This document shows, one piece after another, positions 1 through 12,697 of a DNA stretch of 64,000 bases. The translations under genes were made by a program, and so were the position numbers. The first letter of the stretch is position 1, and each line of letters starts with the position of its first letter. The notes below the pieces were generated by a model that was given only the letters and a program-made list of their open reading frames with translations, had not been told where the DNA came from and searched no databases. This DNA comes from Aspidiotus rigidus (lineage: Eukaryota; Arthropoda; Insecta; Hemiptera; Diaspididae), in assembly GCA_035079385.1 (NCBI GenBank), contig JAVHKY010000005.1, forward strand, positions 3,782,001-3,846,000, read 5' to 3'.

Positions 1-1150
1 AGATTCCAAGCAAATTTTCGAGGGTGGGGGGAAGTTCAACTCGAACTTGGACTCATAGATTTCCTAGAGAGGTTAGAAAGAGGACACATTGTCCCAAACT
101 TGCGAATTTGCGATACCTAGCGGATAAAGGCACAGTAAAACATCCAGTTGAGAAGCCTTTTGTGACCTCATCATCAGTCAAATCTGCTTGTGAAGTCATC
201 ACCATACGTATCGTCATTAGTTTGTGATGTCATCAAACATGTGACGTTATATTTAGTTTATTGACCTCATCAACTTTCCTCCCTTTTAAATTTTAATAAA
301 AAACTTCAAGCCCAACTTTTATTCATTATTTTGCAAGGCGACCGACGTTTCGAAGTAGTTGTACTTCTTCTTCGCGGCAGTGGCATGAAGTTTTTTATTA
401 AAATTTTCTAGATAACCGTCTGGACAAGAATTTGAACTAATTCCTCCCCTTTGGCAGAAGCCTAGTATAATCTGTTTAATTTTTGAGAAAACTTCAAAAA
501 TGTTTGTTAATGGTTTTATTCTTATATTTACAAACATTTTTGAAGTTTTTTTCAAAAATTAAACAGTATTAAAGTGCCGTAACAAGAAAATGAACAGCGT
601 ACGCGCTAGGCCTAGTTTAAAGCTAGTATAGCCGAATATTCTGTACGCGACTTCCCAGATTTCTCGATTAGGTCGAGGGCTCGGGAAATCTCAAGTTCAG
701 AAACCGGGAGGGTGGATAACTTGGCCTCGCGGATTTCCAATAATAGTGGGGTGGAGTGCCGGTAAAGACATTAAGAATGTCAAAAATTGAATAATAGGTA
801 AGCAAATGCACGAGATAACATTTCGAATAAAATGATCAAAATTCTTCGTAAAAATCACTCCGATATATTGAAGTTACTTTTTGAAAAACTAATTCAGTTT
901 AGGCTATTTCCAGAGGCTTAGAAAATCGGGAAAATCAAATTACTAAATAAATCAAATAAGGTCCGTCCGAAATAAGCTTTTACTGACCATTAACTTTGTT
1001 GTTACATTGGGAAAAGTTCACGAAAAAATTATTCTACACCTCTTAAAAGGAGAAATTAAAGAGCAGAACGGATACCTTGACCCCTCCCCCCAATATGACC
1101 ATCAAAAAGAAAGGTCCACCGCATTAGCACTTGTAAAATGATATAAATAC
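1..1150. other. Intergenic DNA, no gene seen
   Basis: No credible coding frame was found. The stretch at about 300-400, read on the minus strand, has the words 'cgaaacgtcg' and 'aataaaag' close together. This resembles the 3' untranslated tail of Penelope-like elements, including the one at 52490-52550 in this window. It may be a short Penelope 3' relic, but nothing coding supports that. Confidence 0.4.
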
Positions 1151-1159
1151 ATACTTTTT

Positions 1160-2480
1160 ATGAGTTTCGATGTACAAGGCCTTTAACAGAATCAAATGGT
1201 CAAATTTGTTCAAAATAATGAAAATTCAGGAAATGAAATCTAAAAACCCGACAATCATTAAAAGCTGCCTAGAAAATAGAACAATATTTTACTGCGATAA
1301 GAATAAAAATCCATTGGTTGAATAAATACTCATCTCCGGAGTGCCCCAAGGCTCAGATCTGTCACCTATTTATTTAATCTAGCAATGTCTACAGTGCATA
1401 AAAAAATGAAGGAAACAAAAGCCGTAAAGCTCTTGAGTTATGTTGTTGACCTAATGCTGACACTGGGAATTAATGAAATAAAAAACTCATAAATTATCAA
1501 TACATTCATCCCCGCAACATCTAGGTTTGAACTTGAATGCCACTTCTTATTTCAAGTAGATGTGGGAAAAAATAATGTCAACAAAAAATAGAAAAAGAAA
1601 AATTAAATCTAGAATTCAACTCAGAAATGAAATACTTCGGTATAACACTCGACCCCAACCTAAATTATAGTAAAGATGTCGAGTACATATTGACAAAAAT
1701 CGAGAAATATTGTAATAAAATTTGATCCCTCCGTGTTAACAAATTTGACTTTGATACTGAAGAAAGAGAGATATTATAATATTGTAATGCAATATAGATC
1801 AATAACAAAATATGGATCCTAACGTACTTTCCCAAATTAACGGAAACTCTTGTTAAAAAACTAAAATCTCCACAAAGAGTAGTTCTAATATGTGTCATCT
1901 TGACCTACAAAACCTTCTCTCACACAGCGACAAATATACTAGCACGCATTCTTCCTAGATTTACAACTAGATAGTAAAATTAATGAATATGAGAAATAAA
2001 TCTGAAAATCTTACAAAAAAACAGCTGAAAGAACAGAAATGATAATAGTCTGGCACGAACAATGTACTAAGGATAACACAGGAAGACGAACAACAAATTC
2101 AATAATACCAGACATAGCAGCCAGACTAAAACAGGAGAAACTTGAATCCAATTCTCACCTAACACAATATTTATCTACACCCGGTAAATTTACGGCCTAT
2201 TTAAAAAGATTTAAAATTACAAAAAATGATATCTGCGGGGAGAATGTGGGGAATGGGGAGACATCGCGGGTCATTCTTTTGTAGAATGTGAAAAATTTAG
2301 AAAAAAACGAGAAAAGTACAATTTTACTAAAAAAGTTTGGGAAAACTGTTTAGGTACTCAAAAAATAAACACACATAAAATTCAATATCATGGTTAAAGA
2401 AATTTTGATTAAAAAAAAAAACAATAGAATAGTTGAAAAAAATAGAATATTTAAAAAAAAAAAAAAAAAGTAAAAATGGT
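1160..2480 (+). pseudogene. Degenerate non-LTR retrotransposon (reverse transcriptase and C-terminal region)
   Basis: A decayed LINE ORF2 can be followed across several frames. Near 1165-1230 there is a reverse transcriptase block with AFNRIKWSNLF (the usual A..F..W pattern). At 1338 the frame reads GVPQGSDLSP, the RT signature. Near 1440 YVVD stands where YADD is expected, so a catalytic aspartate is lost. A C-terminal part at 2039-2350 reads HLTQYLSTPGKFTAYLKRF, then a Cys-rich segment and HSFVECEKFR, typical of R1/Jockey-type LINE tails. Stops and frameshifts are many. A poly(A)-like tract at about 2410-2470 probably marks the 3' end. The element is dead; its exact clade is uncertain. Confidence 0.75.
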
Positions 2481-3450
2481 CACTGCTGGGGATCAAAGTT
2501 GAGCACAGTAGGTAGTCTACATTCGGATAATAAATTAAATTAGTATCGAAATAATATTGAACTGGCGAACTCGAACTAAGAATGCTCGAGAAAAAGCACC
2601 ACGTTATTGTATAAATATGTATAATTAGACAAACGAATAAATAAATTTAAAAAAAACCTATGAGAAAGTAATACTAAATGATGATTCAGGTCGTCGAATA
2701 AATGCCTGAACGTTCAATCTGAAAGCTCATAAGCCTTCTTTCCACCAAACTAGATCACTCGTTCCAACGTTCGTTCATTTACTGCTATCAAGGGAAACCT
2801 GACTTGCGAATAGTCGTGTACACAAAGAACTTCATCATTAATTATTCCTATGAAATAAATTTCTGGAAAAAATGATCCTATCTAACATAAATTAACTCGT
2901 AAAAATGATTCTTTTCGCCCGTGTACTTGGTAATACTGTATAAGGAAAATTTCAATTTCAAATACCCTAGTATAGTAAAAAGCAAGCATTGTGCGGAAAT
3001 TTAAGAACATCTAACGTCAGATTATAAATTACAAAAACTCTAATATTGATTCAAGTAGCTTGTTGGAGTGCGATCATCAACCAGCTGAATGAGACATGTT
3101 CATTGTTGAAAACAGTTCCATTAATCGGTCTTGCGCGCCACGTTGACTCAGTGAGCTAAAAACCTTTTTTAGAAGTTAGTTTTTAGGAATACCCTTCCCT
3201 CTTGGAGTAAGTAATTCCAAAATCTCGCCAAAAAATTCATTTTGAAATAGAAAAACTAAGCTTCCTCTTTCTTCATAAAATCGCGTGCAGGTGACTGCGA
3301 AAAACAGAAAAAGAAACCGGCTAGGAAAAAATTATTTTTCTTTAATTTAAAAATTTTTTACATTGTTGAACATTTGAAAAATTTTAATCGGTAACCATTA
3401 CGGTGCAGAGAGCAAGACGAATGACGAGAATGTGTTGATTTCGTTGACTC
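2480..3450. other. Intergenic DNA downstream of pelota
   Basis: No coding frame of note. On the minus strand an ATTAAA hexamer at 3341-3346, about 115 bases after the pelota stop, is a possible poly(A) signal for that gene. Confidence 0.4.
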
Positions 3451-3458
3451 TCCTTGAG

Positions 3459-5932
3459 TCAATTATCTTCCTTTCGATCATTGCGACTCTGTTTCTGGAC
3501 GCCGGTCTCATTTTCATCGTCTTCATTTTCGTCATTTTCATCGATATCCAAGAGCGGAAATCGTAAAATGGCCGCTATACCCGTTAAATTTCCTAATTCT
3601 AAAAACGTTAATAATGCTTAAAACAATGAGTCCGAACTATTTCTTACCATAAGAAAATTTTTGCAACAGGTACTCACGTTCACCGGAAATATGCATGCTG
3701 GAAAAAATTTTCACATCGCCTCCGTACTCTTTGACCGAATCAACTAAGCGAACGTATCTTTTGCGTTCTTTGATATCGTCGCATCTGAAAGGATAGAGAC
3801 AAACAAGACGGTAATTCATTTATTCATCCTAATTCCATATCGTAGAATGTAGCGTTCGAATCATTGTAAATCAGTTTATCGCCGCTATTTATTACAATCG
3901 CCCAAGATTCTTTCTCATAGAAATTCAATTCAACCTCAGAATACGATGAATAGATGGAAGTGTTTCTAACTAAATTATTTCGAGTCTATGTAGGTCCTAC
4001 TGGAAAGGAGCTGAAAATAGTGCATCCCCCTTTCTTTAATTGACCAACTGACTTCTGACCTGAAAGTCTTATTATGAACTGTTCAATCAAAGATTAGGAC
4101 AAAACTCGAAATTTTGTGATATCCGTAAATTACAATTTACGATGATACTAATTGTAGACTAAAATCATGGCTTAGACAAACCGAAGATAATTCACATCAT
4201 TTGATCATTTAACTAAATTTTTTTTCCGCTAATCCCCGTCCACTCTCGTAAAAAAAAAAAAAAAATTCTCTGGATTTACACACAAGGAGGATATAAGGTT
4301 TCGTTATCTCATCTTTCAACTCATTGAATTCGTAAAAGAAGAGAAAAACCACAATTGTTTGATACTAACCTGAATAAATTATCGGATATTAATAACGTTT
4401 CAATAGCTTGATGCTCGTTAGCTCTTTCAACGTGTTTTACACCGTAGAACGCTTTATTCGGATCACACATTAGCATTTGATAAAATAACTCCAGACTTTT
4501 CACTTCAGCTAAGGCTTTTGTATCCGCCATTCTCGACATCACAGCTGGCGTGGTTAGGATTTCTGTAGAATATGACCAGTTTATCAACTCGACATACTTT
4601 TAATTGACTATAATTCATGATCTTTTCCAGTTCGTTAAAGATTTTTCGTAAGAAAGAAAATAAACAGTAAAAATTCTCTAAAGCCAGGAGAAGTCTATAC
4701 ATCTATAGCATTAGATGAGCAAAAATTAAAGAAAAAACTGAAATAACCTTGTGCTAGTCTACTTCATTGCAGGACGAAATAACATCCATAAGACTACTGA
4801 TACGAGTGAAGAATAATTATTTAAACGTTTCAAAAGCCAATTAGCAGGCATTTCAACAGGGCTCACCTTTCAAGGAATGTTTATAACCGCTAGAAGAATG
4901 AACGAGTAGAAATTTGCTTTTATTTTCGAGTAGTATTTTGATATCATTTTTCACTGCCTCGTTCATCATATATTCGAAAAATTGATCTCTCACGAATCCC
5001 GGACTCGCAATTAATACTACTTTGACAATTTCGAAATCGATATGTCTCAACAATCCTTGCATCACGGTATCGTAAAATTTTTTCAAACCCTGAAAAAAAA
5101 GTTCAAGAAATTCACAGTTGGCAAAAAAAAACTTGGAATAAAAACCCTCTGACGATACTTACTTGTTCATACTGTTTTGTGCTGCCTTTGCGTTTTTTTG
5201 GTATATTGATATCAATTTTAGCTCGAACGATAGTCATATTATTGTTGACCAAACAGATGTGAGCTAACCCTTCGTGCATAATTATAGCAGCCGCATCAGC
5301 GTTCTAAAAGTTTCGAAATTTTCAAACTTTTTTTGATATAATTATATTTAGAATCCGAAGAAATATTCTTACTTTCGTAGGATTACAAGCTGATTCAATC
5401 CTGTCCAGAGCAACTGAATCCCATTCATCTTTATACAGTACGAACTTTCGGTTCAGTTCTAGATCTAAAGTATGATAAGCACCCAACTTTACGTATTGAT
5501 TTTCTTCGATATTTCTGCCTTTTAGTCTAAGCACACAAGCTTGAGTATCAAAATCGATATTTTCGACATTTATGGTCAATTTAGTGCGCACTCTAGAGCT
5601 GCTAGTCGAGCCAGTCGCCGATTCATTTTGTACTTTCCTGAAAAATTGTACACGTAGAAGATGAATATTTACCTTCCCGTTTTCCGGTGAAGACCAGAAC
5701 GAACATCATCTACTTATTTTTTACCTAATCGTTGACGCTTGTACGTTATCACCAACTATAATCAGATTGTACGCATGCCACATGTCTTCCTTCTCTTCAG
5801 GAATGAGCTCCACCGATCTTCGCAGTTTAGAATGGACATAATCAAAATATGTTAGTTTGTAGCTAGTTGATTAATTAAAATTGATACTCACCCTTTACCA
5901 TCTTTTTCCACATTCATTCGTATTAATTTCAT
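3459..5932 (-). CDS. pelo: Pelota (Dom34) ribosome-rescue factor, eight exons, complete
   Basis: Pelota pairs with the GTPase Hbs1 to split ribosomes stalled on mRNA (no-go and non-stop decay) in the cytoplasm. Predicted exons on the minus strand: 5892-5932, 5725-5817, 5373-5637, 5163-5303, 4867-5089, 4370-4562, 3678-3784 and 3459-3598. All introns are GT-AG and the phases join without a break, giving 1203 nt or 400 aa (animal pelota is about 385). Recognisable family segments in order: start [22 protein letters not shown] in exon 2; [12 protein letters not shown] and GAYHTLDLE in exon 3; NIPKKRKG at the end of exon 4; [14 protein letters not shown] and [12 protein letters not shown] in exon 5; [13 protein letters not shown] and [10 protein letters not shown] in exon 6; [11 protein letters not shown] in exon 7; [12 protein letters not shown] in exon 8. 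The tail is acidic ([12 protein letters not shown]), as in other pelota proteins. No defect is seen. Identity rests on recalled family sequence, not on a search. Confidence 0.96.
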
Positions 5933-6040
5933 CTTTAAATTGAACGATTACAACGCGATGGATAAATCGGAATATTTGGCAGCTAATTACTATACATAGA
6001 CAAAGACATTGATGACGGTTACTAATTATTTTGCTTAGTT

Positions 6041-6048
6041 TGACGTCA
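6041..6048. promoter_or_regulatory. CRE/ATF palindrome upstream of pelota
   Basis: A perfect TGACGTCA lies about 110 bases upstream of the pelota start codon, where a promoter is expected. It is the classic binding site of CREB/ATF bZIP dimers. The same octamer also occurs in repeats in this window (for example near 7825 and 22855), so chance or repeat origin is possible. Confidence 0.35.
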
Positions 6049-6059
6049 TTTAAAGCACA

Positions 6060-7085
6060 GGGAAAAAGAAAGTCATTTTATATACTTATTAGCCAAATTA
6101 GAAACAAGTCTTACTCTTTCATCATCTCGACAACCTGAACTTCGGTTCAACATTGAGTGAATTCCTATCAGATCCTTACTCCTTCTAATTGGAAGGCATC
6201 TATGAACTTTATGAAGAAACTGGCAGAAAAGTAGATTACTTCTAATGTTGAAAATCGTACGCCGTAAGGAGTTAATTTGAACGAGCCGCTCATTAATTCA
6301 AAAATGAGATGTGAACTGAATAACTGATAATGTACAACTTTAGTGATAAGAAATTAGACACGAGAGACACGAGTGAACGTTGCAGAATACTCCAATAGAT
6401 GGCGAAAGGTAGCCTTGTGGAAAATGGGTAAATGGCGTGAATACTGAATACAAAGGCGTGAACGAATGCGTAAATTTCTACCCTTTCTTCCACATCCACG
6501 TGGTGGGTTTAACGATTGCCGTGCAGGTACGTGGCGATAAAAGTTGCTGGTTCAAACTCCTTTTAAAAAGATTCTCGTTTCATGGTCCTCTCCTTCCTCA
6601 TTATTAGAAATGACGACATTAAAAATGATCTAAAATTTTATTATTCTTCTGTTATATACACTTTTTGACCCTCCATTCATTGTATTTCAATTGAATGGTC
6701 GGGTAGAGAAAGGGCCTTAGCTCGATTTAGGGCTCTTTTTCGATTATTCGCGTCCGGCCCCAAAAGAGTCGCCCTCTACATTTACTATAGCGGCCATTTG
6801 TAAAAACTGGACAAAAAGGGTGAAATTTTTATTTTTATGAGTTTCATATTATTCTACTAGTCAAGAGAGTCAAAAAAGGTCATTATAAGTGGTACTTTTT
6901 TTTCAGTTTTAACAGAGATATATAGCTAGTTGAAATAACATACGCTCTTATGTACATTTTCATGTGATCACCTTTTCGTCCACGACACTAGCGCGTCTAC
7001 AGTAGTGGCCTGATACGAATTAGTGATTCAAGTTCAGCACTCTCTCGCCTCTTCGTCTGGTAAAAATTCAAATTCATTCTGTTGA
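6060..7085. other. Intergenic DNA, no gene seen
   Basis: No supported coding region. A short stretch at 6735-6790 (gccctctacatttac) is similar to the left part of the putative MITE at 8195-8425 and may be a diverged half copy. Confidence 0.4.
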
Positions 7086-7093
7086 CTATAGAG

Positions 7094-8004
7094 CAGTGGT
7101 GCTCAACCTATGGCCCGCGGGCCACATCCAACCCGCGGAAAGGTTTCCACCCGGCCCGCGAGCCCCTAACAAGAAATAAAAAATAAGGAGAAAAGGAAGG
7201 AAAAAAAGGGGGGGGGAAGGAAAACTGAAAATGGCAAGAAATTTGATGATTAAGAAGTGAACAATATTTGTAACTTTTTAATAGGTACTAGGTATAGAGG
7301 ATATGAAATTGTACGCCTTCTTTTCCATATTTTTGCTGATTTGATAATTACCTATTAAACAGACTGAGTCGCCACACGCCTCAGTATCCGGATCTCTTGG
7401 TTTTTTTTGCTAATTGACTGTTACATGGCGAAAATTTATTTTTTAATATCTGGAACTTCTTTTCCAACCAAGATGTAGAGCTCAAGAGATCTCGATTTTT
7501 TCTATGTCAAGATCTGGAAACCAAGAGATCTGCATCTTTGTTCCACTCTGATCTGGAATGTCAGAGACCTAATATTTGTACGTACGGTAGGTATTAGGAA
7601 GAAACTCCTTAAAGACTGTACAGAAATTTGAAAAATGCTTTGCAAAAATAAAATCATAGGTGACACAGAATAATATGTAATACATGCAGTATTAATCAAA
7701 CATATCATCAATATTGATGTCCAAAGACTATCTTGGTCACTCTTGACGAAGACTGTCCGAGAAATAAAATTTGCCAGGCAAAAATAAAATCTCAAGAGAC
7801 AGAGAATGTATGTATTACTTCAGTGACGTCACAACACATTTTTCTGGTGAGATTTTTTTTTTTTCTTTGCTGCATACTACGGGCTTTTGCCTTGCCGGAG
7901 GCAAGAGCTCCAAAAATAATGAACATTTTACTTTTGTTAGTGGCCCGCGAAAATTTTCAACTCATTCCATGTGGCCCCCTGTCCAAAAAAATAGAGCACC
8001 CCTG
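7094..8004. mobile_element. Non-autonomous hAT-type transposon with 8-bp target duplication
   Basis: The element begins CAGTGGTGCTC and ends GAGCACCCCTG, an imperfect 11-bp terminal inverted repeat of hAT type. It is flanked on both sides by the same 8 bp, ctatagag (7086-7093 and 8005-8012), the target-site duplication length of hAT transposases. The ends continue as GC-rich subterminal sequence (ggcccgcgggccac on the left, tggccccctg on the right). No transposase frame is present, so it must have been moved in trans. The interior from about 7363 to 7910 is shared, inverted, with 43065-43410. Confidence 0.88.
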
Positions 8005-8194
8005 CTATAGAGTATGTAAAACTATGTTGAAGTGGAGCGTCTACCGTGCTTTTCTATGAATCTGAACTTTCAAATGCGTTTTTCTAGAAAACTACTTTTT
8101 GTGTTAAGACCCTTTTTCTCCCCGACCATTCAATTGCTGACTCATTTACTACTGTTATAAAGAAACCTAAAATAAGTTGAATTTCATTTTCTTC

Positions 8195-8425
8195 TATTCG
8201 CGAATAAAGGCAAAGGAGGCGCCCTCTAGGTTTACCATGATGGCAACTTGAGGAAGCTTGAAGGGGCAACAAGTTTTGTTCTCTGCATTTTTCATGAAAA
8301 GCAATAATTTGAAACGGTGGAATTACGATTTTATTAGTATGTTGTCTTATGGTGGAAAACACCATGATCACTTTTTTCACAGAACAAGTAGCGCTCCTAG
8401 CGGGACCTTTATCCGCGAATAATAG
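8195..8425. mobile_element. Putative MITE with imperfect inverted ends
   Basis: The left end reads ctattcgcgaataaaggc. The right end, read on the minus strand, begins ctattattcgcggataaagg. The pair gives an imperfect inverted repeat around a body of about 230 bp. The open frame across it on the minus strand has no recognisable protein features. No target duplication could be fixed. Confidence 0.45.
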
Positions 8426-8429
8426 TCTC

Positions 8430-9650
8430 AGTATTGGGGTTTTCCAACTTGCAAGTTTTTCCAGTTTCATTCCGTACTATAGCATTCCCATTTGAATATT
8501 TGAACAAGAAAGAAGAAATTCTTTGGGAAAGTAAGATGTATAACAAAAAAGATCTTACAAGGCTACCATACCCGGTTTCATTTCCTTCTGTTCTCAAGTT
8601 TGGATTTTCTCAAATTCTCATCCTAGCATTGTGACTTGATTTTTTTCTCAAGTCTCTCGTAGATAGGAAAAGCCATCTTCCCTCTTCGGCTCTTCAGTAG
8701 AAATTTTTTTCAAACTTGTAATTTTCTATTTTCAATGTCCCTCTCTACAGGGATTCAAGGATAAAACCGTCCATTCTACTTTTTTAATTAGCTCCACGTT
8801 CTTTGGACAGATGATAAAGTTTTCTGAGGGTTATGCCTGACAAAAGCAATGCCTTACAGAAGCAGGCAGAGGAAAAGGAGCATTAGGAATTGAGCTTCAA
8901 ATATTACGTTGTTGTTGTGTTGTTCCTCTGAAAAATTTGAGCTAACAATTTTTGCAAGTCTTTAGATGACGCCACAATCCGGACTTGGACACCCTCTTCT
9001 CTCATATTAAATTTGAAACCAAGCCTCGCCCCTTACTCAATCAGGAAAAGGGAATTGACAGGAGGGTATCCATTTTGCGGCTCACGAATGAGCACCTGAA
9101 CCCTGAGACAGAGGGATAACTAACGAAGGCTAAAAATTTAATAATCAGAAGTACGTCATCAAAAACAATGCCATACAAGAAAGATGAGTGCTAAATGTGG
9201 GGAAAAAAGGAAAAACTATACAATACATAATTAGTTCATGTAACAGCCCAATAGTAAAGGATTATGAGACAAGGCATGAAAGGCAGAAGTGGTGCACACG
9301 GCAATAGTAAAAAAAAACTGAAGAAGTGAGATAGAAATAAAACCATTACTGCGGGAACAAAATTGTAGTAAAAGCGATAAGATGGTTTCATTTCTCTTTT
9401 TATCTGAACAAACATAGCAAGAATACTATGGTATGAAAATATTTAAAAAATAGAAAAGAAGCGATAGTAAAAGTAGGACGAAAAAGCTTAAGATTTGAAA
9501 ATAACAGCATGCAATATTTGAATATTTCCTTTCTTTCCATTTGTTGACAGTGGAACTTTAAACCATACATGTGATTCTACATCGAAATTATACATATCCA
9601 TAAACGAATATTGTAAGAAGAAGGTTTTGAAGTTTGCTCACCTCGAATCA
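8430..9650. other. Intergenic DNA, no gene seen
   Basis: AT-rich sequence without a supported gene or a clear repeat. Confidence 0.4.
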
Positions 9651-9659
9651 TCCATATTT

Positions 9660-9930
9660 TATCCGCATATATACGGTATTATTCGAGGTAACATATTATT
9701 GAAACTTCCTCGAAGAGGGTAACGTCCATTTTCCAGCTCTAGGAGCATACCTTTCAACCAGGGTCTCGCTATCTCCGCCAATAACATAAATTTTTCCACG
9801 CAGCACCTGTATAATGATAGGTAATGCGTTATTCGTAATTTTTGCCATCTCCCTGAACAACAGTCATACATTTGAGCATATCCTGGTAGAATATTAACGG
9901 TATCATCAGATAAAAGTATGGAAATCATGC
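9660..9930 (-). pseudogene. Kelch-repeat fragment, frameshifted
   Basis: On the minus strand one frame reads MYDCCSGRWQKL, which fits the end of a kelch repeat (xxYDxxxxxWxxL). After a shift of frame near 9810 the sequence continues VLRGKIYVIGGDSE and then ERYAPRAGKWTLPSS, the next repeat with its diagnostic GG pair, tyrosine and tryptophan. The two parts are in different frames with no good intron between them. It is therefore probably a broken piece of a kelch-domain gene (KLHL family type), although a missed micro-intron or a terminal exon of a living gene cannot be excluded. Confidence 0.55.
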
Positions 9931-9939
9931 TGAGTATCT

Positions 9940-10690
9940 CAGTCTTATGCGTTCAACTAGTAGTTCAATAATAGACTCACCTTAAAAAAACATACCTATG
10001 TCAACTTAGAATTATAGACATTAAAATTTGCTTCCACCCATGTTCCAAGATGTACCATCATACACCCTGAATATGAGAATCTTCTCATGTGTTTAAACTC
10101 CACAAAACTATAGAAACTATAATACCTCGAGGTCTGTGGTCATAGCCCCTGAAATAATTGTAACACTTTTGAATAGCTTATCAAGAATATTATTAGTATT
10201 TGTAGGTATGGGAAATTCTGATCTTCCCATTTATGATTTAGAGCTCTAATATATTTTAAACTTGAATGACTAGGAAAGATTTTAATCTTATTAAATAAAC
10301 CATATAGAAAAATAAATCACCATATAGAAAGGTGGATAAAATATTCATATAAGATACTATTGTTCACTTGAGTGTTTTATCCAGAATGGATGAAAAAAAA
10401 AAAAAAAATTTGAATCTGATGTTGAAATAAATTGTACGTAATTGAAAACATTGGCTAATATTTATTTATTTTCTATTACCTCATCAGCTTAAGTTTCTGA
10501 GTTAGATTTATTATCTCTGCATTAAAATAATTTCCAGATTCATGGCCGCATTACCTTCAAAATTTCTTCTGGCTTCTCTTATAATTTCTCCATATACTCA
10601 ATCAAAATTATTTTCTCAAAAGTTTTCCCTATTTATATGTATTTATTTTCAATAACTCCCTTCTTATTGAGATTTTTCAAATGTTGAATA
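9940..10690. other. AT-rich intergenic DNA
   Basis: Very AT-rich with short homopolymer runs. No gene is seen. A small repeated word (accatatagaaa) occurs twice near 10310-10330. Confidence 0.4.
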
Positions 10691-12215
10691 AATTTTTCTC
10701 TTGACGCGTATTAAATTATGATAACCCCAGGGTAACGTAATGTATCCGTTTGTCCATTAACTAAACATCTTTCATCATCAAATGAACTTAGTCCTCTTTT
10801 ATTCGGCTCAATTGTGTAAATATTATTATGTTTTTTACTCCTTATCATCTTTATTTGTTTAATAGTTTTGGTTATCTTCTTTTCTAACATATCTTATAAT
10901 CATTATGAATCACTTATTATCTAATTTTTGGTATTCTTCTTTACTCTTTTGGTTTTCTTCATTGCATCATTATTTGATGAAAAAACTATGTTAGAATATA
11001 ATTTAGAAGCTAGTCACGGCCGCGTGAGCTAGTCCTATAAATTCTTCCAAAACTTTCCCATTCATTTCATTTTCAAACTGACCTAATACTTTTTTATAAA
11101 TTTGAGGAATTCCGTGAATATTATTTTTCTTATAATCTGATGCATCGAATTCATCAATCATACAGATCAACTAATACAATATCTTACCGCATCCGACATC
11201 TTCCCCCTCATTTAACCATATGATAGTATCCGTCTTTTCAATTAACCTTTGTCAAGCTAATAGCCCTAGAGCAGCTTCAAAGCTTGTAAAAAAAAAAAAA
11301 AAAAAAAAAGTCTTTCATATTTTTATAGAAATCTTTGGTTTTTATAGAAATTATCAATGAATCAGTATCGGTACCTATAGAGTAATTTTATTCTATCTCC
11401 CATACTTACCTGTCTTATAGTCTATAATAAAAATCAAGGGTTGTTGTTTTTGAAATGTCTAAAATAAGATACTTAAACAAATATAAATTGGTTGGTTGAA
11501 TTTAATCATACCGTTTTTTTCATTCAAGTACAGCTGCAAGATGTCTTTAAAAAAATGTTCATTTTTCAAAATTAGGCTTTGAAATCGAAACATATTTAGC
11601 ACATTTAGTATATTTATTACCTTCTGAAATTAATTTTATATCCACATGCTTCCTTACATTCATCATAGTTCTTAATAGAATTATTCATTAATTTAAAGAA
11701 ATCTTTTTTGAATATCCTTTTTAGCTTTTTTTCTTAGTTCTGAATTCTTTTCAATGCATACTTTCATCCAATCTGATTGGTTAAATTTTAAAACTATGTA
11801 TCCTATCCAATTTTGCTTGTTCAATATTTAAATATAATGAAGGACATATTATACTTCTTTTTATTGTAAATAGTTTTGGAAGTTGATTATTATCAATTTC
11901 ACTTTCAGGACAATAAGGTAAATCAGAATGTTTTTTTCTATAATTCTTCAGGATATTTCAAATCCATTTCATCTAAAAAGATATCCAATTTCATGATCAT
12001 CTTTCATTTTTAAAATTATTTCCTCATCACAATATTCTGGATTTATTCATTTAAATCCACAGTATGGTAGATGTTTACCCATAGCCCATCCATATAAATG
12101 ATTATTTTTGTATCTAAATATTGAATAAATATAAAATCCTTAGTTTCATCGAAATTCTTACCCACTTATTTATTATTATAGCCTTTGCATATCTATGAGA
12201 ACACTGAAAAAAATA
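10690..12215 (-). pseudogene. Relic of a protein-primed family B DNA polymerase (Polinton/Maverick or adintovirus type)
   Basis: Read on the minus strand, conserved blocks of the large polymerase carried by Polinton-type elements appear in order but in shifting frames: RYAKA just after the left edge of the block (about 12195), HSDLPYCPESEI near 11930, NVRKHVDIKLISE near 11660, SKPNFEK, the catalytic motif TDTDSLIISIKTKDFYK near 11310-11370, NNIHGIPQIYKKVLG near 11110, then MIRSKKHNNIYTIEPNK and LSSFDDERCLVN near 10760-10850. Stops and frameshifts are dense, and a run of about 20 A interrupts it at 11290-11310. Only the middle and C-terminal parts are present. No capsid, integrase or terminal repeat was found beside it. 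It is an old, dead insertion; family assignment is from recalled motif order. Confidence 0.82.
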
Positions 12216-12697
12216 TCTATACTAGCGCGTTATTACACCATTTTACCCTATCTCCGTTTTACTCCGTACAAATGAATGACAGTTCCGCGACTTGTTATCT
12301 CCTTTGATTTTCTTTCTCGATCATTTATTCATCCACCTGACGCCTTATCTATACTCTCGTTAGCACGCTACAACGAACCGAAGCTTTCGATGGTACACAT
12401 TCAAAGCAATAACGTACTTCGAGCTGCCAGTCAGTTTATCTTCAGTAATTTTTCTTAGAGCTGTCCACATCTTTATGGACTCAACCAAATTATTCTAGTT
12501 ATTTTTATTCTAATTTGTATGCGTAGGTACCAAAGTACATGGAACTTTTAATAATTTTGATTCTTTTTTCCTTCACAATCACCTATCGTAATTTGCCCTT
12601 CGAATTTGGTGCGCACATCGTACTTTTATTTTTTTAGTTTTTAATTTAAATAGTGGGAAGTTGTTGAATTATTGTTCGTTCAATTTGCTCGAGAATT

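Noticed and set aside
7733..8059. 108-codon plus-strand frame
   Set aside because: It crosses the right end of the hAT element and its target duplication, so it is chance.
8084..8470. 128-codon minus-strand frame
   Set aside because: It lies across a probable MITE and has no recognisable domain.
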